A stretch of DNA of 64,000 nt, from contig NZ_JAQMHX010000001.1 of assembly GCF_028331445.1 (NCBI RefSeq), forward strand, positions 496,001-560,000, read 5' to 3'. This stretch comes from Candidatus Phyllobacterium onerii (GTDB lineage: Bacteria; Pseudomonadota; Alphaproteobacteria; Rhizobiales; Rhizobiaceae). A program made the translations under genes and the position numbers. The notes beneath the pieces were generated by a model. The model was not told the origin of the DNA. It searched no databases and saw only the letters and a program-made list of their open reading frames with translations. Position 1 is the stretch's first letter; every line of letters begins with the position of its first letter. Of the stretch, positions 46,087 through 57,200 are shown piece after piece.

Positions 46087-47079
46087 TTACAACCAGCCCT
46101 TTTTGCGGAAGATCAGGAGCGGGATGACCGCTGAGGCAATCATCAGCGCAATAGCCATCGGATAGCCCCAGACCTCGTCGAGTTCTGGCATGAAATGAAA
46201 GTTCATGCCGTAAATCGATGCGACGAGCGTTGGCGGCATGAAGGCCACGGCGGCGACGGAGAAGATCTTGATGATGGCGTTCTGCTCAATCGAGATGAGC
46301 CCAACGACCGTGTCGAGCAGGAAGGTCACCTTGTTGGAAAGGAAGTCGACATAGGTACTTAACGACTGCGTGTCGCGCTCCAGCGACTTGATCGTTGCCC
46401 GTATATCTTTTTTGCCCAGAGCCTCTTCCGGAATGGCCGCCGTATAAACGAGAAGGCGGCTGACGCCGGCGATGCTTTCCCGAATTTTGGAAAGAAACGC
46501 ACCTTGAATACCGATATTGTTGAGACTGTCCCTGAAGTTCTTCGTTGTCATCGGCTTGTCATTTTCCGATCGCCGGAAGATCGCGTGAGAATTCACATCA
46601 ATTTCACCAGCTACACCTTCGAGAATATCCGCAATTCGGTCCGTGACAGCTTCGATCAATCCCAGCAGAATGCTGATGCCGCTGCATTTGGGTGTAATGA
46701 GACCGTTCCCCGGTTTGGTCGCGCGGCCAATGAACAGAATGAACGCCTTCGGATCGGTATAGCGGACTGTGACAAGCCGCTTTCCTGTGAGAATGAAAGA
46801 TACCGGAGCAATACCGTGATGCTTCAATTCCGTGGAGTGCAGGATGGAGGCGGTCAGATATTGCGCGCCATTCTCGGCATAGAAGCGACTGGATTCCTCG
46901 ATCTCGATCATATCCTCGTGGGTCGGTATGGTCGCCTTGGTCCAGTTCTCAACCTGGACGTCCTCTTCATGCGTCGGGTTGATAAGGTCGATCCAGACTG
47001 CATTCGGTGGCAGCTCGGCCCCCGCAAGCGCAGCACTGGGCATCAGATAATCGTCCTGCAGCGCGTAGACATAAATCAT
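46087..47079 (-). CDS. corA: CorA-family magnesium/cobalt channel
   Basis: A 330-residue CorA protein: a large cytoplasmic N-terminal domain, then two membrane spans at the end with the signature YGMNF near 285 and FMPELDEVWGYP in the loop. It imports Mg2+, and some members carry Co2+ or Ni2+. The ATG comes only one base after the TGA of mutB, so it appears to be the third gene of a mutA-mutB-corA operon. Confidence 0.92.
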   Translation of the reverse strand: MIYVYALQDDYLMPSAALAGAELPPNAVWIDLINPTHEEDVQVENWTKATIPTHEDMIEIEESSRFYAENGAQYLTASILHSTELKHHGIAPVSFILTGKRLVTVRYTDPKAFILFIGRATKPGNGLITPKCSGISILLGLIEAVTDRIADILEGVAGEIDVNSHAIFRRSENDKPMTTKNFRDSLNNIGIQGAFLSKIRESIAGVSRLLVYTAAIPEEALGKKDIRATIKSLERDTQSLSTYVDFLSNKVTFLLDTVVGLISIEQNAIIKIFSVAAVAFMPPTLVASIYGMNFHFMPELDEVWGYPMAIALMIASAVIPLLIFRKKGWL

Positions 47080-47080
47080 T

Positions 47081-49213
47081 TCACAATGAATCCAGCAAGG
47101 TGTCGATCAGTTTCTCCGCAGCCTCGCCGATTACAGTGCCGGGAGGGAAAATAGCCGTTGCACCTGCCTTGAGGATCGCATCGAAGTCCTGCGGCGGTAT
47201 GACACCGCCAACGATAATAAGAGTATCTTCCCGCTCGCGGCGTTTCAGCGCCTGCTTGAGTTCCGGTACAAGCGTCAGATGTCCAGCTGCCAGCGATGAG
47301 ACGCCAACGATATCGACGTTGCTCTCGATGGCGAGGTCCGCAACTTCTTCAGGCGTCTGGAACATGGCGCCAACGATGACCTCGAATCCGAGATCGCCGA
47401 AGGCAGTTGCTATGACCTTCTGGCCGCGATCGTGGCCGTCCTGTCCCATCTTTGCGACAAGAAGACGAGGCTTCCTCCCCGTGCGTTTTTCGTAGGCGAC
47501 CGCCTTGGCTTCAACGCGGTCGATGACTTCGCTCTTCCCGGCCTCCTTGCGGTAAACACCGGAAATCGTGTGGATGTTGGCTACATGCCGCCCATAGGCC
47601 TTCTCCAGTGCCAACGATATCTCGCCGACGGTTGCGCGTGCCCGTGCGGCCCGAATAGCGAGATCGAGCAGATTGCCTTTGCCCGCCTTCGCAGCGGCCG
47701 TCAGCGCAGACAAGGCTGCATCGACCGCGGCAACGTTGCGTGTTCCCTTCAACTGCTGCAGCTTGGAAAGCTGGCGCGCGCGCACCTCCGCGTTGTCGAC
47801 TTTCAGCACGTCGACTTCCATATCCTCGGTTGGGCGATAGGTGTTGACGCCGATGACCGGCTGCCGGCCGCTATCGATACGTGCCTGCGTGCGGGCGGCG
47901 GCGGCTTCGATGCGCATCTTCGGAATGCCCTGTTCGATGGCCTTGGCCATGCCGCCCAGCGCTTCGACCTCGTCGATGTGGGCGAGGGCACGGGCAGCGA
48001 GGTCATGCGTCAGCCGCTCGACATAAAATGAACCGCCCCAAGGATCGATTGTGCGCGTCGTGCCGGACTCCTTTTGCAAGACCAGCTGTGTGCTGCGGGC
48101 TATGTGAGCCGAGTGATCGGTTGGAAGTGCCAGCGCTTCGTCAAAAGAATTGGTGTGCAGCGACTGCGTATGCCCCTGTGTCGAAGCCATGGCCTCGATC
48201 ATGGTGCGCACAATATTGTTGTAAGGGTCCTGTGCTGTCAGCGACCAGCCCGAGGTTTGCGAATGGGTGCGCAGCGAGAGCGAACGCTCGTCTTTCGGAT
48301 TGAAGTTCTTCTTCATCAACACAGCCCAAAGCAGACGCGCAGCACGCAGCTTCGCGACTTCCATAAAGAAATTCATGCCGATCGCCCAGAAGAAGGAGAG
48401 GCGCGGTGCAAAACTATCGATGTCCTGACCAGCCGCAACGCCCGCGCGCGCATATTCTATGCCGTCGGCGATGGTGTAGGCGAGCTCAAGGTCGGCGGTC
48501 GCCCCCGCTTCCTGCATGTGATAACCGGAAATCGAGATCGAATTGAACTTCGGCATATTTTCTGACGTGTAGGAAAAGATGTCCGAAACAATCCGCATCG
48601 AAGGCTGCGGCGGATAGATATACGTGTTGCGTACCATGAACTCCTTCAGAATGTCGTTCTGAATGGTTCCAGCGAGCTGCTTCTGGCTGACGCCCTCTTC
48701 TTCAGCTGCAACGATGTAGAGCGCTAGAATTGGCAGCACTGCCCCGTTCATGGTCATGGAAACGGTCATTTCGCCAAGCGGAATACCGTTGAACAGCTGT
48801 TGCATATCGAGAATTGAATCGATGGCGACGCCCGCCATGCCGACATCGCCTGCGACACGGGGGTGGTCACTGTCATAACCGCGATGGGTGGCCAGATCGA
48901 AAGCAACGGAAAGGCCTTTCTGGCCGGCGCCAAGATTGCGCCGGTAAAAGGCATTGGATTCCTCGGCGGTCGAGAAGCCGGCATATTGCCGGATCGTCCA
49001 GGGCTGCTGGACATACATCGTCGGGTAGGGGCCGCGGATGAATGGTGCAGCACCTGGAAAGCTGTCCAGATGAGGCAGCCCGCGTAGCGCCGCATCGCCA
49101 TAGGAACGTTTGACCTGGATACCCTCAGGCGTGATCCAGGCTGCGGCCTCCGGCGTTGGGGCGAGGGGCTTCGGCTCTTGCCAATCGATCTTGGTGAAGT
49201 CCGGAATTCTCAT
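47081..49213 (-). CDS. mutB: Methylmalonyl-CoA mutase, catalytic (large) subunit
   Basis: A 710-residue protein of standard length. Residues 1-540 form the TIM barrel with the substrate region ([19 protein letters not shown] in pieces near 65) and [14 protein letters not shown] near 325. The C-terminal 130 residues are the cobalamin-binding domain with the lower-ligand histidine in [20 protein letters not shown] near 580. It interconverts methylmalonyl-CoA and succinyl-CoA using adenosylcobalamin. It starts one base after the mutA stop. Propionate and odd-chain or branched-chain catabolism depend on it. Confidence 0.95.
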   Translation of the reverse strand: MRIPDFTKIDWQEPKPLAPTPEAAAWITPEGIQVKRSYGDAALRGLPHLDSFPGAAPFIRGPYPTMYVQQPWTIRQYAGFSTAEESNAFYRRNLGAGQKGLSVAFDLATHRGYDSDHPRVAGDVGMAGVAIDSILDMQQLFNGIPLGEMTVSMTMNGAVLPILALYIVAAEEEGVSQKQLAGTIQNDILKEFMVRNTYIYPPQPSMRIVSDIFSYTSENMPKFNSISISGYHMQEAGATADLELAYTIADGIEYARAGVAAGQDIDSFAPRLSFFWAIGMNFFMEVAKLRAARLLWAVLMKKNFNPKDERSLSLRTHSQTSGWSLTAQDPYNNIVRTMIEAMASTQGHTQSLHTNSFDEALALPTDHSAHIARSTQLVLQKESGTTRTIDPWGGSFYVERLTHDLAARALAHIDEVEALGGMAKAIEQGIPKMRIEAAAARTQARIDSGRQPVIGVNTYRPTEDMEVDVLKVDNAEVRARQLSKLQQLKGTRNVAAVDAALSALTAAAKAGKGNLLDLAIRAARARATVGEISLALEKAYGRHVANIHTISGVYRKEAGKSEVIDRVEAKAVAYEKRTGRKPRLLVAKMGQDGHDRGQKVIATAFGDLGFEVIVGAMFQTPEEVADLAIESNVDIVGVSSLAAGHLTLVPELKQALKRREREDTLIIVGGVIPPQDFDAILKAGATAIFPPGTVIGEAAEKLIDTLLDSL

Positions 49214-49214
49214 T

Positions 49215-50657
49215 TTATTCAGATGCCTGCAAGGTTTCATCGATGCGCGGGAAGGTTAGCGGTTCGCAATGAACGACGCCATCCGTCGGCAAAGGCATAT
49301 GGGGTGCATCGAGCACGGCGACCGGCCGTTCTTGCCGGGCAGCGAAGAGCGTTGTGCCCACGATGGCACGTTTGCCGGAACGGTATTCCTCTGTTCGGGC
49401 ATTCCGTGCCGCGATGATACGAGCCTGGAACTTGCCATCGACAAGGCTTTGTAGAATGCCGCCGTCATGTTCAAGCGCTTGAAATTCCTTCCATGCCGCC
49501 TCGCAGAGATTCTCCGTCAGACTTTCCACCGCACCTGAACCGCAAGCCGGATCGGCAACGAAGGCCAGATTGCTTTCTTCCGCAATGACGAGCTGTGTGT
49601 TGCGGGCGAGGCGACGCGCAAAGGCATCGGGCAAGCCATGGGCAATCGTATGGGGCAAAACCGCAATCGAATCTGCACCGCCGACTGCCGCAGCGAAGCC
49701 GGCAATCGTATTACGCAATATATTGGTTTCGGGATCGAGCCTCGTGATCATACGGTACGATGTTTCGGCATGGATCGTTGCTTGCGAGGGACGCATGCTG
49801 CCGCAAGTCTCCTGCAGGCGCGCCCACAGACGCCGCAAAGCCCGAATCTTGGCGATCGAAAGGAACTGATCCTGGTCGACCGAAAGTGCAAAACCGATAT
49901 GTGGGGCAGCATAGACAATGGGCTGACGCGCCTCTTCGAACAGCCGGAAATGGCCAGTGGTGATGGACAACATCGCACCGAGTTCCTGCGCCTCGGTGGC
50001 GCCTGCATTGTGGTAGACGCGGCCGTCCGCCTCAAGCACGATTCCAGGTAGATCGGATGAGAAAAAGCCGGAAAGCGATTGTGGCAGCGAGGCTTTCAGC
50101 GCTGCAAGGCTCATGCGCAGACGGCCCGTTCCGGCCAGAGTGGCAGCGGGATCGATGCCAAGCGAGAAGCTCAGCGTCTTCGGATTGACATCGCGGGGAC
50201 GCATGTAATCCACGAACCAGTCGGCACAGGCACGGCTTTTCGGATGCACATCCATGCGCAGATGGATCATGTCGAGATGAACGCCATAGAGCACCTTGTC
50301 GACGGCTTCGCGCGTCGAGGGGAGGCCATAGCCGAAAGCATTCGGGGCGCCCTCGAACACCAGAGCAATGCCGGTGGCTCCATTCTCCAGTTCTTCCAAA
50401 AGCTGCCTGTTGGCACGAACCGGATCCGGATCATCGATACGTTGTACGATATGCCAAGGCTTCGAGGGATTTTTTCGCGGGGTCAGCAGCGCGTTGCGGC
50501 GTCGTTCATAGAGAGGTTCGATGGCGATAGCATCATCGGTCTTCGAGATCGGGGATTCATCGAAATCCGCGCCTTTTAGGGCTTTTTGCGCAAGTTTAAC
50601 CCAGCCATCCCGGTCAATCGGCGCAAATTCAGTTTGCTTGAGCAGTGACGCGTCCAT
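49215..50657 (-). CDS. mutA: Methylmalonyl-CoA mutase, small subunit
   Basis: A 480-residue protein, shorter than MutA subunits that keep a full B12-like domain. The barrel region is related to MutB, with [34 protein letters not shown] in pieces near 300-330, but active residues differ, so it is the structural partner. First gene of the mutA-mutB-corA operon. Divergent from an SDR gene across 188 bases that should hold both promoters. Confidence 0.92.
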   Translation of the reverse strand: MDASLLKQTEFAPIDRDGWVKLAQKALKGADFDESPISKTDDAIAIEPLYERRRNALLTPRKNPSKPWHIVQRIDDPDPVRANRQLLEELENGATGIALVFEGAPNAFGYGLPSTREAVDKVLYGVHLDMIHLRMDVHPKSRACADWFVDYMRPRDVNPKTLSFSLGIDPAATLAGTGRLRMSLAALKASLPQSLSGFFSSDLPGIVLEADGRVYHNAGATEAQELGAMLSITTGHFRLFEEARQPIVYAAPHIGFALSVDQDQFLSIAKIRALRRLWARLQETCGSMRPSQATIHAETSYRMITRLDPETNILRNTIAGFAAAVGGADSIAVLPHTIAHGLPDAFARRLARNTQLVIAEESNLAFVADPACGSGAVESLTENLCEAAWKEFQALEHDGGILQSLVDGKFQARIIAARNARTEEYRSGKRAIVGTTLFAARQERPVAVLDAPHMPLPTDGVVHCEPLTFPRIDETLQASE

Positions 50658-50845
50658 GCTTTCTCCCTGTTGCGCGCATTGTTTTTGCGACTTTAGGAGG
50701 AGTCATGCTGCTTCGCAACAAAGCAAAGTGCCGCTGGCGCAACTTATTGAAAACTAGAGATTTTTCGTTGTATCCGGTTTCGGGTGGCTGGAGCGGAGCG
50801 GGCGTGAAAGGCTGGCGTCAACTTCAAACGCGAAAGGTCAAAATA

Positions 50846-51610
50846 ATGAACATGTTAATCGGAAAGACGGCCATCGTGACCGGCGCGAGTTCTGGCATCG
50901 GTTATGAAACAGCAAGGCTCTTTGCTGGCGAAGGCGCGAATGTCATCGTGGCCGCAAGACGCCAGCATGAGCTTGACAAGTTGGTCGCAGCGATCGAATG
51001 GGACGGTGGAAAAGCCATCGCCCTGGCCGGTGACGTCCGCGATGAAGCCTATGCCAAGTCATTGGTTAAATTGGCGGAAAGCACCTTTGGCGGGTTGGAT
51101 ATCGCCTTCAACAATGCCGGCGCAAATGGAGAAATGGGACCGACGTCGGACGTCTCGCTCGAAGGCTGGCAGGAGGCGCTGAACGTCAATCTGACGGGCG
51201 CTTTCCTCGGAGCGAAATACCAGATCCCTGCGATGCAGAGACGCGGCGGTGGCTCGCTGATCTTCACGTCGACCTTTGTCGGCTACACGGTGGGAATGCC
51301 GGGCACTGCGGCCTACGCAGCCAGCAAGGCAGGGGTTATCGGTCTTATGAAGACACTCGCCGCAGAGCTTGGTCCGCAAGGGATCAGAGTGAATGCGATT
51401 CTGCCCGGCGGAACCGCGACCAGCATGGCGGAGGCCTGGGTGGATACGCCGGAGAAGCTTGCTTTTGTTGAGGGACTACATGCGCTTAAGCGGCGGGCAA
51501 CACCAGAAGAAATCGCCAGGTCAGTGCTCTATCTCGCGTCCGATGCTTCGAGTTTTAGCACGGGCTCGGCGATGCTGGTTGACGGAGGTGTCTCGATCAA
51601 CCGGACCTGA
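50846..51610 (+). CDS. Short-chain dehydrogenase/reductase (SDR)
   Basis: A 254-residue classical SDR. NAD(P)-binding TGASSGIGYETARLF near residue 12, NNAGANGEMGP near 90, catalytic tyrosine-lysine in YAASKAGVIG near 157, and the C-terminal GSAMLVDGGVS. It reduces or oxidises an unknown alcohol/ketone. The ATG at 50846 has AAGG upstream; the long upstream extension in frame is not protein-like. No functional link to its neighbours is evident. Confidence 0.87.
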   Translation: MNMLIGKTAIVTGASSGIGYETARLFAGEGANVIVAARRQHELDKLVAAIEWDGGKAIALAGDVRDEAYAKSLVKLAESTFGGLDIAFNNAGANGEMGPTSDVSLEGWQEALNVNLTGAFLGAKYQIPAMQRRGGGSLIFTSTFVGYTVGMPGTAAYAASKAGVIGLMKTLAAELGPQGIRVNAILPGGTATSMAEAWVDTPEKLAFVEGLHALKRRATPEEIARSVLYLASDASSFSTGSAMLVDGGVSINRT

Positions 51611-51640
51611 AAACAAAAACGCGCGCCGAAAAGCGCGCGT
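51611..51640 (-). terminator. Rho-independent terminator for the DUF2267 gene
   Basis: ACGCGCGC (51620-51627) pairs with GCGCGCGT (51633-51640). Read on the minus strand the stem is followed by TTTTTGTTTT, a good terminator tail. It lies 24 bases beyond the stop of the minus-strand gene, and may also slow transcripts from the SDR gene. Confidence 0.8.
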
Positions 51641-51663
51641 TCAGGATTGGCGATGAGGTCGGC

Positions 51664-52029
51664 TTAAACGAACTGGCTCAGACCCGGAATGGAATTCACC
51701 ACCTCGTCGACTGGTCCGCTGCCGGCTTTTTCACGAGCAAAAGCAATGGTTTCCTTGGAGATGCCGGTGATTTCGCCCATGCCGAGGCCAATGCCCATCA
51801 GCTTGGAACCGAGGCCCATGACGCCCGGCATCAGGCCGGAAAGTCCGCCGCCGCTGTTGTTGGCTTCGGCAATGGCAGCTTCAGCGCCGGGAACGCCGGC
51901 AATCAACTGGTCAACCTTGTCGGCTGGCGCTTCTTTCTGCAGAAATGCCAGAATGAGGCCAACAGCCTTGCGAGCCGTGTCCGGATCGGTGCCGACATTG
52001 GCGGAAATACGCGCGATAAGTTCGTCCAT
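51664..52029 (-). CDS. DUF2267-like protein
   Basis: A 121-residue protein. DELIARISANVGTDPDTARKAVGLILAFLQKEAPADKVDQL in blocks at residues 2-42 is helical and matches the start of DUF2267-type proteins in rhizobia. The middle is glycine- and methionine-rich (GGGLSGLMPGVMGLGSKLMG), and the end KETIAFAREKAGSGPVDEVVNSIPGLSQFV in part is again helical. No signal peptide or catalytic motif is seen. The ATG at 52029 is preferred because the upstream in-frame extension looks non-coding. Function unknown. Confidence 0.72.
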   Translation of the reverse strand: MDELIARISANVGTDPDTARKAVGLILAFLQKEAPADKVDQLIAGVPGAEAAIAEANNSGGGLSGLMPGVMGLGSKLMGIGLGMGEITGISKETIAFAREKAGSGPVDEVVNSIPGLSQFV

Positions 52030-52157
52030 TAGTTCAATCTCCCGTCTGATATGAATTACGTTTACGTAATATGCGGGAATATTCCTCCGCACAAGCGCTT
52101 AAGTCAATCTGGATCATTCTATCAACCCTAGGTGTGAATTGATATTCGCGCCATAAC

Positions 52158-52261
52158 GGTCTGCAAACGGCACTTTTCTGTGATCCGGTGCTCACGTACT
52201 TCAAGTACGCTCCGCAACGGTTCTCGAAAAGCACCGTTTTCGCCGCGTCATGATCGCGGAT
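52158..52261. repeat. Dispersed intergenic repeat, copy B
   Basis: Similar in order and orientation to 37098-37199. It contains an inner palindrome CGTACTT-C-AAGTACG. It occupies part of the 476-base gap between the DUF2267 gene and the HerA-like gene. The rest of that gap shows no ORF or RNA gene I can support; promoters for the two divergent genes should be here. Confidence 0.7.
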
Positions 52262-52505
52262 CTCAACACACCTTCGTACAATCAAATTGCAATCGGACGA
52301 TGAAATTCCTGCGCCAGATTCGCACTTTCTTGCATGGGAACACGTAAGTCTTGTGCAGGAATCGTATTTTTCTGTTCCATTTGCATTCCCTAGTTTTCCG
52401 GGCATCGGCAATTTTCCCGACACGATAAAGCCTTGGCCATTGTCGCGTGGAGTTTGGCTGTTTATACCGTGGATAAAGTGGACCGTTGCGACGAGGACGA
52501 ACGAC

Positions 52506-54032
52506 ATGGCCGATGACAGTATTTTCCTTGGTGCAAGCCGCAAGCCCGACGATACCTACCAGCAGGCAGAATCCTTGCTGCTGAAATTCGGCAACCGGCA
52601 TGGCCTGGTCACTGGCGCAACCGGTACGGGTAAGACGGTCACGCTGCAAGTACTGGCTGAAGGCTTTTCGAAAGCTGGCGTTCCGGTTTTCTGCGCTGAC
52701 ATCAAGGGCGATCTTTCTGGCATCGGCGCCAAGGGCGAAGACAAGGATTTTCTCGTCAAGCGTGCCGCCGACGTCAAACTCGACCCTTACGAGCATTCTG
52801 CCTCGCCGGTGATCTTCTGGGATATTTTTGGCGAGCAAGGACACCCGATCCGCGCCACGATTTCGGAAATGGGTCCCTTGCTGCTCTCGCGCCTGATGAA
52901 CCTGACGGAAGCGCAGGAAGGCGTGCTCAACATTGCCTTCAAGATCGCCGACGAGGAGGGGCTGCTCCTCCTCGACATGAAGGATTTGCAGTCGCTGCTC
53001 GTCAATATCGCGGAACGCGCCGAAGAAATCTCCGCCCGCTACGGCAATGTCACGAAACCTTCGGTCGGTGCGATCCAGCGCTCGCTCCTGGTGCTGGAGC
53101 AGCAGGGCGGCACCAAATTCTTCGGCGAGCCGGCGCTGAAGATCGCCGACATCATGCGCACGGATACAAATGGACGCGGTCTGGTCAGTGTCCTTGCGGC
53201 TGACAAGCTAATGATGAACCCGCGGCTCTATTCGACGTTCCTACTCTGGCTGTTGTCGGAACTCTTCGAGGAGCTGCCGGAAATCGGCGATCCGGAAAAG
53301 CCGCGCTTGGTGTTCTTCTTCGACGAGGCGCATCTGCTCTTCAATGAGGCGCCAAAAGCGTTGCTGACCCGTGTCGAGCAGGTGGTGCGCCTGATCCGCT
53401 CCAAGGGCGTCGGCGTGTTCTTCATCTCGCAAAATCCGCTGGACGTGCCGGAGACGGTGCTGGCGCAGCTCGGCAACCGCGTGCAGCATGCGCTTCGGGC
53501 CTACACGCCCCGCGAGCAGAATGCGGTGAAGACCGCTGCCGACACCTTCCGCGCCAATCCGGCCTTCAACACGTTCGAAGCGATCACCAATCTCGCCACC
53601 GGCGAGGCGCTGGTTTCTACGCTGGCCGACAAGGGTGTTCCGTCCATGGTGCAGCGGACATTGATCCGCCCGCCGGCAGGACGCATCGGGCCGCTGACCA
53701 GCGACGAGCGCCAGACACTGATCAACGCAAGCCCGGTTGCTGGCCTCTATGACGAGATGGTCGACCGCGAATCCGCCTATGAGCTTTTGCAGAAGAAGGC
53801 GCAGCAGACAAAGACCGAAGCCGAGGCGCAGGAGACCAGCGCTGACAGCACTGGCGGCTGGAGGCTGCCCGATTTCCTCGGTGGCGAACCGAAGACCGGC
53901 CCGCGCGGGGGCCAGGTGAGAGGCCGCCAGACCGTGGCCGAAGCGGCGATGAAATCCGTCGTCCGCTCCGTCGGGGGTTCGCTGGGCCGCGCACTGGTGC
54001 GCGGGATATTGGGCAGCCTCAGCCGACGGTGA
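52506..54032 (+). CDS. HerA-like ATPase (DUF853)
   Basis: A 508-residue P-loop ATPase of the DUF853 group. Walker A is GATGTGKTVTLQVL near residue 36, Walker B is RLVFFFDEAHLLF near 268, then VRLIRSKGVGVFFISQNP and a HerA-style arginine region RVQHALRAYTP. The C-terminal 90 residues are rich in Q, A and G and end in a run resembling a membrane- or partner-binding helix (SVGGSLGRALVRGILGSL). HerA/FtsK relatives pump DNA; the role of DUF853 proteins is not settled. The ATG at 52506 was chosen by homology; a longer frame starts at 52287. Confidence 0.87.
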   Translation: MADDSIFLGASRKPDDTYQQAESLLLKFGNRHGLVTGATGTGKTVTLQVLAEGFSKAGVPVFCADIKGDLSGIGAKGEDKDFLVKRAADVKLDPYEHSASPVIFWDIFGEQGHPIRATISEMGPLLLSRLMNLTEAQEGVLNIAFKIADEEGLLLLDMKDLQSLLVNIAERAEEISARYGNVTKPSVGAIQRSLLVLEQQGGTKFFGEPALKIADIMRTDTNGRGLVSVLAADKLMMNPRLYSTFLLWLLSELFEELPEIGDPEKPRLVFFFDEAHLLFNEAPKALLTRVEQVVRLIRSKGVGVFFISQNPLDVPETVLAQLGNRVQHALRAYTPREQNAVKTAADTFRANPAFNTFEAITNLATGEALVSTLADKGVPSMVQRTLIRPPAGRIGPLTSDERQTLINASPVAGLYDEMVDRESAYELLQKKAQQTKTEAEAQETSADSTGGWRLPDFLGGEPKTGPRGGQVRGRQTVAEAAMKSVVRSVGGSLGRALVRGILGSLSRR

Positions 54033-54223
54033 GCGCCGGTTTGCAATTTTCACGATTAAACTGTCAATCTAACAATCGGAAATTGTGTGTGTTTTTGCAA
54101 CATGCATATTAATTAACCGTGCCTCGAATTTAGGCGGTTGACAGAACAGTATACAACCGCAAAGTCCTACCAACTATTATTATTTCACTTCATATTGCCT
54201 GATTTTTTTAAAGGACGCTTTTC

Positions 54224-57200
54224 ATGTATGCATTTGCAGGGGCGGATTCCGCCCGTTCTCCGCTATCGCCTTCATTCCATCGCCGCAAGTTGCTTTCGTT
54301 TGCGTCAGCAGCTGCTATCGCTATCGCATTGCCAACAGTTCCAGCCTTGGCCCAGGAGGCGGGCAAGTATTTCATGGCCGATGGCAGCAAAACGGATGAT
54401 CTTGAAAAAGCGGCTGCAAGCTGGCGCGACGATCCGGAGTTCAAGGGACTTGAGAACGCAAAACTGCACGGGTCGACAATGCGTGCAACGATAAAGGCTT
54501 GGGGGTCGGGTGCTATGCATGCCGAGTATGCCTATGCGCTTGGATACACTGGAGCGGGCGTCAAGGTTGGCATACTGGACTCGGGCGTCGACGCGTCTCA
54601 TCCTGAGCTGAACCATTCCGGTATCCACACCGTCGCGGTCACGGGACAATATTCCAGCGACGGGCCGCGCGGGCCGAATAATAAGGAGATCAAGAAGGGC
54701 GATATCTTCAATGTGAGCGGCGGCTATATTCCAAGCGTGAATGATGGGCATGGCACATCGGTCGCCAGCGTTATTGCCGCAGCAAGGAACGGAATGGTCA
54801 ACGGATTCGGCATGCAAGGCGTAGCCTTCGGCGCCGAGATCTATTCTGCGAACACCGATGGGAAGGATGATGACCGCGAACAGGGATCGGACAATCTCGA
54901 CTATGGCTATTTCTCTGCTGCCTATGATGCATTAGCCAAGGCGAATGTGCGCATCGTCAATGAGAGCTGGGGGACCAATTCTCCCCACCCTTGGGAGAAC
55001 CGGACAAATAGCGTTGGTGAACTGACCACTGTCTACTCAGGTTTCTTGAGGTACAGGATGGACGGCAACAAAACCTGGCTCGATGCCGCCGCTGAAGCGG
55101 GCGCCCAGCATGATTATGTTCATGTGATTTCGACAGCTAACGATACCTCGATGTCCAATCCCGATATATTAGCCAGCCTGCCTTATTTTCACCCCGAGAT
55201 CGAAAAGCATATTGTAGCGGTGAGCGGTCTTCTTGACAATAATAGCCAATATTTCAACAAATGCGGCGTCGCCAAATATTGGTGCGTCATGGGACCGTCC
55301 AGCAAGGTGCCTGCGGCGATCCCAGGCAGCGATTACGAAAGATTTAGCGGAACATCCGCTGCGGCGCCTTTTGTCAGCGCAGCTCTCGCTCTGGTCATGC
55401 AACGTTATCCCTATATGACCAATGAGCAGGCAAGAGACGTGCTCTTGACCACCGCGCAAAGCATGACGCCTTCCAGCCAACCGTCCTCGGCGACATCCGC
55501 CGTCCCTCTCAAGAGCGACGATGCCAAGGTTCCCAATGCCACTACCGGGTGGGGCTTGCCTGATCTGAAGAAAGCCATGAACGGACCCGCCCAGTTCCTG
55601 TCGCGCCTCAACGTCAATCTGGGTGCGGGTGTCGCCGATACCTGGGCAAACAACATTTCGCAAGAGGCGATCGATCAGCGGCGACAGGAGGAGCAGAAGG
55701 AGGTCGAGGATTGGGAGGCAAAGAAGAAAGCCAATGGCTGGACGTCTGCTGGCCTATCTGATGCTGAACTGCAAAAGACCGTGGAGACGCAGCGCGGCGA
55801 GGTGACGGCGCTCCTCACCTCCGTTGCCGATGCAATCAGTAAGCGGAACATCAACGGTGCGATGGCGTCGCTAGAGCAGAATCGTTTGGCAGCCGTTGTA
55901 TTCAACAGATTTCTGGCAGCTACGACTTACTGGGATGCCTTGTCCCATGCAGCAGGAGATCTAAACCTCGCAAAAACAATTGCTGGCGAGCTAACAGCCT
56001 TCCTAAAAACCTCTATTATCCTTGACGCAGATATCGAAAGGGCCAAGGCGCAGCTGAAGTTTGAATTCCCAGCCACCGAAACCCGCACAGCTTATCTTGC
56101 TACGAAGACCTATGAAGCCGGTCTGACCAAATCCGGTTTGGGCACGCTGACGCTTTCCGGCAAGAACACCTGGCGCGGCGATACGATCGTCGATGGCGGC
56201 GAGCTTGCCATCGCCAGGGAGGGTTCGATCATCTCCAGCGCCATCATCAACGATACCGGCCTGTTTACCGTCGACGGCAGCGCTGCCGATGTAAACGTCA
56301 ACAAGGGCGGTGCGCTGCACGTCGGAGAGAGCGGCAAGACGCTCGGGCTGCTCGTCGATGGCGGAACGGCGAGTATCGACGGGTTCTCGGATATGGCGTC
56401 GGTGCTTGCGGGCGGGGTGCTTTCCGGCACCGGCAAGCTCGGCAATCTCGACATGCGGGAAGGCGGCCATGTCGCGCCGGGCCATTCCATCGGTACATTG
56501 ACCGTTACGGGCGACGCGACGTTCGCCAAGGGCAGTTTCTACGATGTGGAAATCGCGCCCGACCTGGACAAGGCGGGAGAGTTGAAGTCGGACTTGTTGA
56601 GTGTGGATGGCAAAGCACAACTTCTCGGCGGCATCGTCTCGGTGTCGCTCGAGAACGAAAAAACCCTGATGAGCAAGGAGCAGGTTGAAAACCTCTTCCT
56701 GCGCAAGGGCGTCATCTTGACGGCCACAAAAGGCGTGTCCGGCCAGTTCGAGCGTGTTCTGCCGGAATACAGCTATATCATCGGGCTGCTGGACTACAGC
56801 GATGCCGGTAAAGTCAGCCTCGGCTTTGATCTTACGGATGCGGAGAAGGCAAAAATCGCCGACAAACTGAAAGCCGATCTTCTGGCAGCACAGGATGGAG
56901 CCAAACGGTTGCAGGCGGAAAGGCTTGCGGCGGAAAAACTTGCAGCCGGCAAGGCGGCGGACGACCTTCTGGCGGCGCAGAATGAAGCCAAACGGTTGCA
57001 GGCGGAAAGGCTTGCGGCGGAAAAACTGGCAGCCGACAAGGCGGCGGCCGACCTTCTGGCGGCACAGGATGGAGCCAAACGGTTGCAAATCGAAATGCTG
57101 AAGCAGGCCGTAGCAGGGCTAACGATTGAGAATGCCGACAAGGCGACGCATAATCAGAAGGCCGTGTTCGATGCGGTCAAGGCGCTTGGCTATGGCAACG

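Noticed and set aside
56003-57088. 361-residue minus-strand ORF with repeated RKPFRLQPFG-like units in the autotransporter gene
   Set aside because: The repeats mirror the 87-bp coiled-coil units on the coding strand; no separate gene is supported.
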